Below, piece after piece: positions 6,299 to 9,766 of a stretch of 9,766 nucleotides of DNA. The notes under the pieces are model-generated. The model made no database searches, was not told the DNA's origin, and was given only the letters and a program-made list of their open reading frames with translations. The first letter of the stretch is position 1, and each line of letters begins with the position of its first letter. The stretch is from an uncultured Collinsella sp. (GTDB lineage: Bacteria > Actinomycetota > Coriobacteriia > Coriobacteriales > Coriobacteriaceae), in NCBI GenBank assembly GCA_905194675.1, contig CAJJTG010000060.1, forward strand, positions 1 to 9,766, written 5' to 3'. Made by a program: the position numbers and the translations under genes.

Positions 6299-7636
6299 AT
6301 GGAACTCAAATTGTGTACCTACGCAACCGTCACCACCTTGGGCGACTTTGGCCCCTGGATCAGCAAGGTCGTACTCGACCTGCCCTGCACCGTGCGCGCC
6401 AACGACATCGACGCGAACACCTTCCATATATATGTAGAGCGTCACGAGCGCTCGGGCGATGTTCTGATGCGCAAGGAACGCGGCGCCGATCATGCCGCGC
6501 CCTCCGTGGGTTACATCGACATTCTCGCCGCATATCCGTGCGACGAGAACGGACGTAAGCTCGCCGTGGGCACCCATGTGGCGCTCGAGGTCGCCGAGCA
6601 GCGCCTGACCAAAAAGATCGAAGGCGGCGTCATGGGCTCGCGCATGCTCGATGACCAGTTGCACATCACGCAGCTCGCGGCTCTTCCCGGCAACGACGGC
6701 GACGATCCCACCTGCGGCCTGGTCTTCGACACCTGCCGTGGCGATATCTGCCCTGCGCTCAAAGGCTGGAGCAACGACACGCAAAAGACCGCCGTCGACG
6801 GTATCGCGCTCGAATACGGCTTCTTTGAGCCCAGCTTTAAGGCCGAGGACTCGGCATGCTTCAACCCCTTTGCGCCCGAGGCCACGACCGTGCCCCAAAA
6901 GGCACCGCTCGTGGTGTATCTGCACGGCGCCGGCGAGGGCAAGGGCGCCACGCAGGGCGAAGGCGCCACGCGCGCCTATATCGGCAACCGCGTGACGGCC
7001 ATCAGCCAGGCGCAGATCCAGCGCTACTTTGGCGGCTTTGCCTGGGTGCTCGTACCGCAGTCGCCCACGTTTTGGATGGACAACGGCGTCGAGCAGCTTG
7101 GTCACTCCAACCAGAGCATCTACTCCCCCGTGCTCAAGGCACTTATCGATGAGTTTGTCGCCGAGCATGCCGACCGCATCGACACCGACCGCATCGTGGT
7201 CGCCGGTCTTTCCAACGGCGGCTTTATGACCCTGCGCCTGTGCGCCGACTACCCCGATTTCTTCGCCGCGGGCCTTCCCTGCTGCGCCCCGTGGTACAAC
7301 GCCACGGACGAGGACGTGGCCGCGCTCGCCAAGACGCCGCTGTGGTTTACGCACTCCAAGGGCGACGAGCTCGTGTCACCGCAACAGACCGTGCTGCCGC
7401 TCACGGCGCGCCTGCGCGATGCCGGCGCCAACGTGCACCTCACCTACTTTAGCCATGTCGAGGACCTGACCGGCGTGTATCGCGAGGCCGACGGCTCGGC
7501 CAAGAAGACGTTCAACCACGGCGTGTGGATCCACCAATTCAACGACCTGTGTTATCAAGACTTCGACGGGGGCAACGTACTCATCGACGGCGAGCCGGTG
7601 GGCTGCTGGGAGTGGTCGGCCAGGGTCGACCGCTAA
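6299..7636 (+). CDS. Alpha/beta-hydrolase esterase with N-terminal Ig-like domain (EstA-like)
   Basis: A 445-aa serine hydrolase. The N-terminal 170 residues or so are beta-rich and resemble the immunoglobulin-like domain that precedes the hydrolase in Thermotoga EstA; the alpha/beta-hydrolase domain begins near 190. The oxyanion-hole loop is H-G-A-G at 209-212, the nucleophile is S305 in G-L-S-N-G, and the likely acid and base are D356 in K-G-D-E-L and H407 in N-H-G-V-W. No signal peptide or membrane segment is visible, so it is probably cytoplasmic and removes acyl groups from an imported substrate. GGGAGG ends 6 nt before the ATG at 6299, which decides the start over the in-frame ATG at 6242. 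It is divergent from the permease gene and shares its control region. Alternatives are a prolyl-oligopeptidase-like peptidase or a feruloyl/acetyl esterase. Confidence 0.85.
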   Translation: MELKLCTYATVTTLGDFGPWISKVVLDLPCTVRANDIDANTFHIYVERHERSGDVLMRKERGADHAAPSVGYIDILAAYPCDENGRKLAVGTHVALEVAEQRLTKKIEGGVMGSRMLDDQLHITQLAALPGNDGDDPTCGLVFDTCRGDICPALKGWSNDTQKTAVDGIALEYGFFEPSFKAEDSACFNPFAPEATTVPQKAPLVVYLHGAGEGKGATQGEGATRAYIGNRVTAISQAQIQRYFGGFAWVLVPQSPTFWMDNGVEQLGHSNQSIYSPVLKALIDEFVAEHADRIDTDRIVVAGLSNGGFMTLRLCADYPDFFAAGLPCCAPWYNATDEDVAALAKTPLWFTHSKGDELVSPQQTVLPLTARLRDAGANVHLTYFSHVEDLTGVYREADGSAKKTFNHGVWIHQFNDLCYQDFDGGNVLIDGEPVGCWEWSARVDR

Positions 7637-7647
7637 GCCCTCCCATC

Positions 7648-7770
7648 GCGGGGACCGGGGTTTAGTCTTGCAAACGTCCTCGGGCATGCATGGGCTGGCG
7701 CTTTGCGCTTCGCGCTGCGCCTGCCCATGCCCCCTGCGGAATGTTTGCAAGACTAAACCCCGGTCCCCGC
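7648..7770. repeat. 123-bp structured palindrome after the esterase gene
   Basis: A 28-bp arm (7648-7675, starting GCGGGGACCGGGG) is perfectly complementary to 7743-7770. The 67-nt centre folds further: GCATGGGC (7688-7695) with GCCCATGC (7723-7730), GGCGC (7697-7701) with GCGCC (7717-7721), and an apical GCGC stem (7705-7708, 7712-7715). It starts 12 bp after the esterase stop. Without a T-run it is not a typical intrinsic terminator. It may be a miniature inverted-repeat element, an mRNA 3'-end stabiliser, or both; I see no target-site duplication. Confidence 0.8.
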
Positions 7771-7897
7771 TGCGTTGACGTTGCCGTGACCCTGGCCGGC
7801 CGCTTCTAGCGGGCCGCCGGGTCGCGGGCGATGGGGGCGTGGGTCCCGTCTTGCCTTGCGCGTAACTGGCTGAAATGATTTTGGTTGGAGCTTTCTT

Positions 7898-9409
7898 ATG
7901 ACTCGCGATTTAACTCGGGTGATTGTTACTACTGATATGGAAGTCGATGATATGAACTCGCTCGTTCATTTGGCTCTGTATCTTAATGTGCTTGACGTGC
8001 AGGCTGTGGTGTATACGGCTTCGCAGTATCACTTTCTTGGGGATGGCGTCCATACGCTCGGTGAGGTGAATCCGCATTGGCGGACTAAAGGGCGTCGCTC
8101 TTATGAGTGGGATGTTGTGCCTCATGAACCTGACCCCACGGCTGGGGAGCTTTTTGAGTATCGGCCATTTCCTGAGCATTGGATTGAGAGCCTCTGGAGC
8201 AATGAATATGCCCAGGCTTGGCCGCAGTTGCAGGCAAATGCGGACGCCGCCGGTGAACCGCCGTTTCCCACGCCTGCCCAGATGATCGAGCGTACGTTTG
8301 TGGGAAATGTTGCCTTTGAGGGTGATGTGACTGAGGAAACTGAGGGGTCTCGCGTAATTGCGCAGGCGATTCTGGATGATGATCCGCGTACGTTATGGTT
8401 GCTCAGCTGGGGTGGTATGAATACGATCGTTCGCGCCCTCATGAGTATTGCCGAGCGCTATCGCGCCACGCCCGAGTGGCCCGCCGTGCAGCAGCAGGTC
8501 TATCAGAAGGTGCGCGTGATGGGCGTTGCCGATGGCGTGGGACAGGACAACTCGTGGCTCGACCATGGGCGCGAGCTCTTTCCCGAGCTCATCTTTTGGC
8601 GTACGCCCTATATGTATGGCAACTATTTCGACGCCAAAACAGCTCAGCCCGATACGCTGCCGCTGTTTAAGGCTCCCTGGCCCGAGCAGAATCTCACGCA
8701 GGGCAACGGCCCCCTCATGGCACGCTATATGCTCTATGGCGATGGTAAGGTCTACGAAAACGAACCCGAGCGCTTTCAGTTTGGCAAGCATGCCCGCCTG
8801 GATTGGGGCCTGGAAGGCATGCCCGCGGTGCAGTTTGAGCGCGGCGACTTTATGGCCGAAGGCGACAGCATGACCTATATTCCACTGCTGCCGTTTGGCC
8901 TGCGCGGCATCGACGACCGCGACTTCGATACGCTGCTGGGCCGCATGTTTCTTGATGGACACCCCGATGCGAGCGCGCCCGCCGGTTTTGCCTCCATCGG
9001 CACGCCCGCAGACGACAATCTCAATCCCTATCTGCGTGCCTATCAGGAAAACTTTGCCGCCCGCGCGCAATGGTGCGCCCATGATCCGGCCATCTGCTCG
9101 CATCCGGCACATGTTGTCGAGGTCACGGCCGACCGCAGCGCCGCAGCCGGCGAGCGCGTCGCCCTTGCGGCAACCATCGTCGACCCCGACGACAAGGGCT
9201 TCGATGCACATTGGGATGTGGCCGTAGACCCATCGAGCTATGCAGGCGTCCAGGATCTGTCGATGTGGCAAGAATGCACGGTGGACACCGCTTTCATCGT
9301 GCCCGCCGACGCGCGACCCGGCGACCGCCTTGTGCTCACCCTCACCGTCCAGACGCGCGCCGAGCGCCCCTGCACCCGCTACGCCCAAATCGCCGTAACC
9401 GTGGCGTAG
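7898..9409 (+). CDS. DUF1593 nucleoside-hydrolase-like protein (Sde182-type)
   Basis: A 503-aa protein of the DUF1593 family (PF07632, nucleoside-hydrolase-like, often named after cellulose-binding Sde182). The N-terminal T-T-D-M-E-V-D-D motif at 11-18 matches the D-x-x-x-D-D metal-binding cluster of nucleoside hydrolases (D13, D17, D18). L-L-S-W-G-G at 168-173 and E-G-D-S-M-T-Y-I-P-L-L-P-F-G-L at 321-335 fit the family. Residues 400-503 form a beta-rich C-terminal domain of the Sde182-C type. Unlike many relatives it has no signal peptide. The role is presumed hydrolysis of an N- or O-glycosidic bond; no substrate can be named. GGAG lies 7 nt before the ATG at 7898. The first 170 codons use many T-ending codons (ACT, GTT, GAT, CTT), while the rest uses the G/C-ending codons typical of the window. 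It follows the esterase gene in the same direction, 261 bp away. Confidence 0.85.
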   Translation: MTRDLTRVIVTTDMEVDDMNSLVHLALYLNVLDVQAVVYTASQYHFLGDGVHTLGEVNPHWRTKGRRSYEWDVVPHEPDPTAGELFEYRPFPEHWIESLWSNEYAQAWPQLQANADAAGEPPFPTPAQMIERTFVGNVAFEGDVTEETEGSRVIAQAILDDDPRTLWLLSWGGMNTIVRALMSIAERYRATPEWPAVQQQVYQKVRVMGVADGVGQDNSWLDHGRELFPELIFWRTPYMYGNYFDAKTAQPDTLPLFKAPWPEQNLTQGNGPLMARYMLYGDGKVYENEPERFQFGKHARLDWGLEGMPAVQFERGDFMAEGDSMTYIPLLPFGLRGIDDRDFDTLLGRMFLDGHPDASAPAGFASIGTPADDNLNPYLRAYQENFAARAQWCAHDPAICSHPAHVVEVTADRSAAAGERVALAATIVDPDDKGFDAHWDVAVDPSSYAGVQDLSMWQECTVDTAFIVPADARPGDRLVLTLTVQTRAERPCTRYAQIAVTVA

Positions 9410-9576
9410 CAAGGGCGACGCCCACATTCGGCAGCCGCCGCATTCGACAAAGAGTGTCCCCAGGCGCCAAACGAGCGAGGATTTTTGGACACCCAAATGA
9501 CGAGAGTGGATAATCTCCCACTTTGAGCCTGCACATAGGCCAAAAATGGGAGATTATCCACTCTCGTTCTGCGAGC

Positions 9577-9603
9577 ACTCATTGGGGACGTACTTAAATG
9601 AGT
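9577..9603 (-). repeat. 27-bp unit, copy 3 (inverted)
   Basis: Exact reverse complement of the unit at 1320-1346. It forms the left arm of a hairpin with the adjacent copy 4. Confidence 0.9.
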
Positions 9604-9609
9604 AGTTTC

Positions 9610-9636
9610 ACTCATTTAAGTACGTCCCCAATGAGT
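9610..9636 (+). repeat. 27-bp unit, copy 4
   Basis: Exact copy of the unit at 1320-1346, separated from the inverted copy 3 by six bases (AGTTTC). Confidence 0.9.
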
Positions 9637-9757
9637 AGGAAAAATGGGCCATGTGTCCCAGTTGTGGAGACTCGTTGAGCCGTCTGGGTATCGTGAAAGG
9701 CTGCGCACTCCCCCATCATCAAAAGTGACACACGCTACCAGTTGATGGGAGGCAGCC
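9637..9757 (+). promoter_or_regulatory. Leader of the right-edge gene with a masked ribosome-binding site
   Basis: No gene is seen between the repeat and 9758. CCCATCA (9712-9718) can pair with TGATGGG (9743-9749), covering the first half of the GGGAGG ribosome-binding site at 9747-9752; the pairing can extend through CTC/GAG past two bulged C. The loop is 24 nt. This may be a translational switch or simply chance. I recognise no known riboswitch class here. Confidence 0.3.
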
Positions 9758-9766
9758 ATGGGCTTC
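9758..9766 (+). CDS. Start of a further gene (first three codons only)
   Basis: ATG at 9758 is preceded at 5 nt by a strong GGGAGG site, and the frame M-G-F runs off the right edge. Spacing and orientation suggest a real gene start, but nothing can be said about the product. Confidence 0.4.

Larger units (their letters stand above)
9450..9636. repeat. Composite palindromic repeat, right copy
   Basis: Same order as the left copy: AGTGTCCCCA motif (9453-9462), hairpin A with perfect 21-bp arms (9500-9520 and 9547-9567), and hairpin B with perfect 27-bp arms (9577-9603 and 9610-9636) around a 6-nt loop. Here hairpin B is built from two inverted copies of the 27-bp unit. It begins 41 bp after the DUF1593 stop and could limit read-through into the next gene, though no T-run is present. 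The left and right copies are direct repeats about 8.1 kb apart. Confidence 0.8.

Noticed and set aside
6236..7354. 372-codon open frame on the minus strand
   Set aside because: Antisense to the esterase gene, whose catalytic motifs are clear.
7794..7818. Small GC-rich hairpin upstream of the DUF1593 gene
   Set aside because: Two mismatches in an 11-bp stem in very GC-rich sequence; easily due to chance and not followed by a T-run.
8393..9496. 367-codon open frame on the minus strand
   Set aside because: Antisense to the DUF1593 gene and begins in the repeat.

Overview
The window is GC-rich with a strong G/C preference at third codon positions and looks like a gut Coriobacteriia genome, most likely Collinsella or a close relative. 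This is an inference from composition, from an MFS-like membrane protein of a type abundant in that class, and from dispersed palindromic repeats. No rRNA, tRNA, CRISPR array, complete insertion sequence or integrase was seen.

Layout. Positions 1-1127 (minus) hold the N-terminal 375 codons of a polytopic, MFS-like membrane protein that runs off the left edge; it may be the sensor half of a membrane-bound LuxR-type regulator. Positions 1128-1516 are non-coding and carry a composite palindromic repeat. On the minus strand, in transcription order, follow a PTS EIIBC permease (5808-4381), a DUF4038/apiosidase-like (GH140-related) glycoside hydrolase (4171-2858), a broken C-terminal gene remnant (about 2706-2540) and a ROK-family sugar kinase (2428-1517). 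A 490-bp divergent control region with repeated GTTTAC/GTAAAC half-sites (5809-6298) separates these from two plus-strand genes: an EstA-like esterase (6299-7636) and a DUF1593/Sde182 nucleoside-hydrolase-like protein (7898-9409). A second copy of the composite repeat follows (about 9450-9636), then the first codons of a further plus-strand gene (9758 onward).

How the genes may work together. All five enzymes and transporters look like one carbohydrate-uptake and dismantling module. The permease would import and phosphorylate a glycoside, using an EIIA from elsewhere because it lacks its own. The esterase would remove an acyl group, the apiosidase-like and DUF1593 proteins would cleave glycosidic bonds, and the ROK kinase would phosphorylate a released neutral sugar. 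None of the enzymes shows an obvious signal peptide, so the work appears to be cytoplasmic. There is no GH1- or GH4-type phospho-glycosidase, so the substrate is not a standard beta-glucoside that I can name.

The most unusual features are non-coding: two direct copies of a two-hairpin repeat (about 91% identical over 78 bp) bracket the whole module; an exact 27-bp repeat unit occurs four times; a run of nine G sits in the ribosome-binding position of the membrane protein gene; long palindromes lie at 4199-4259 and 7648-7770; and a gene remnant abuts one copy of the 27-bp unit.
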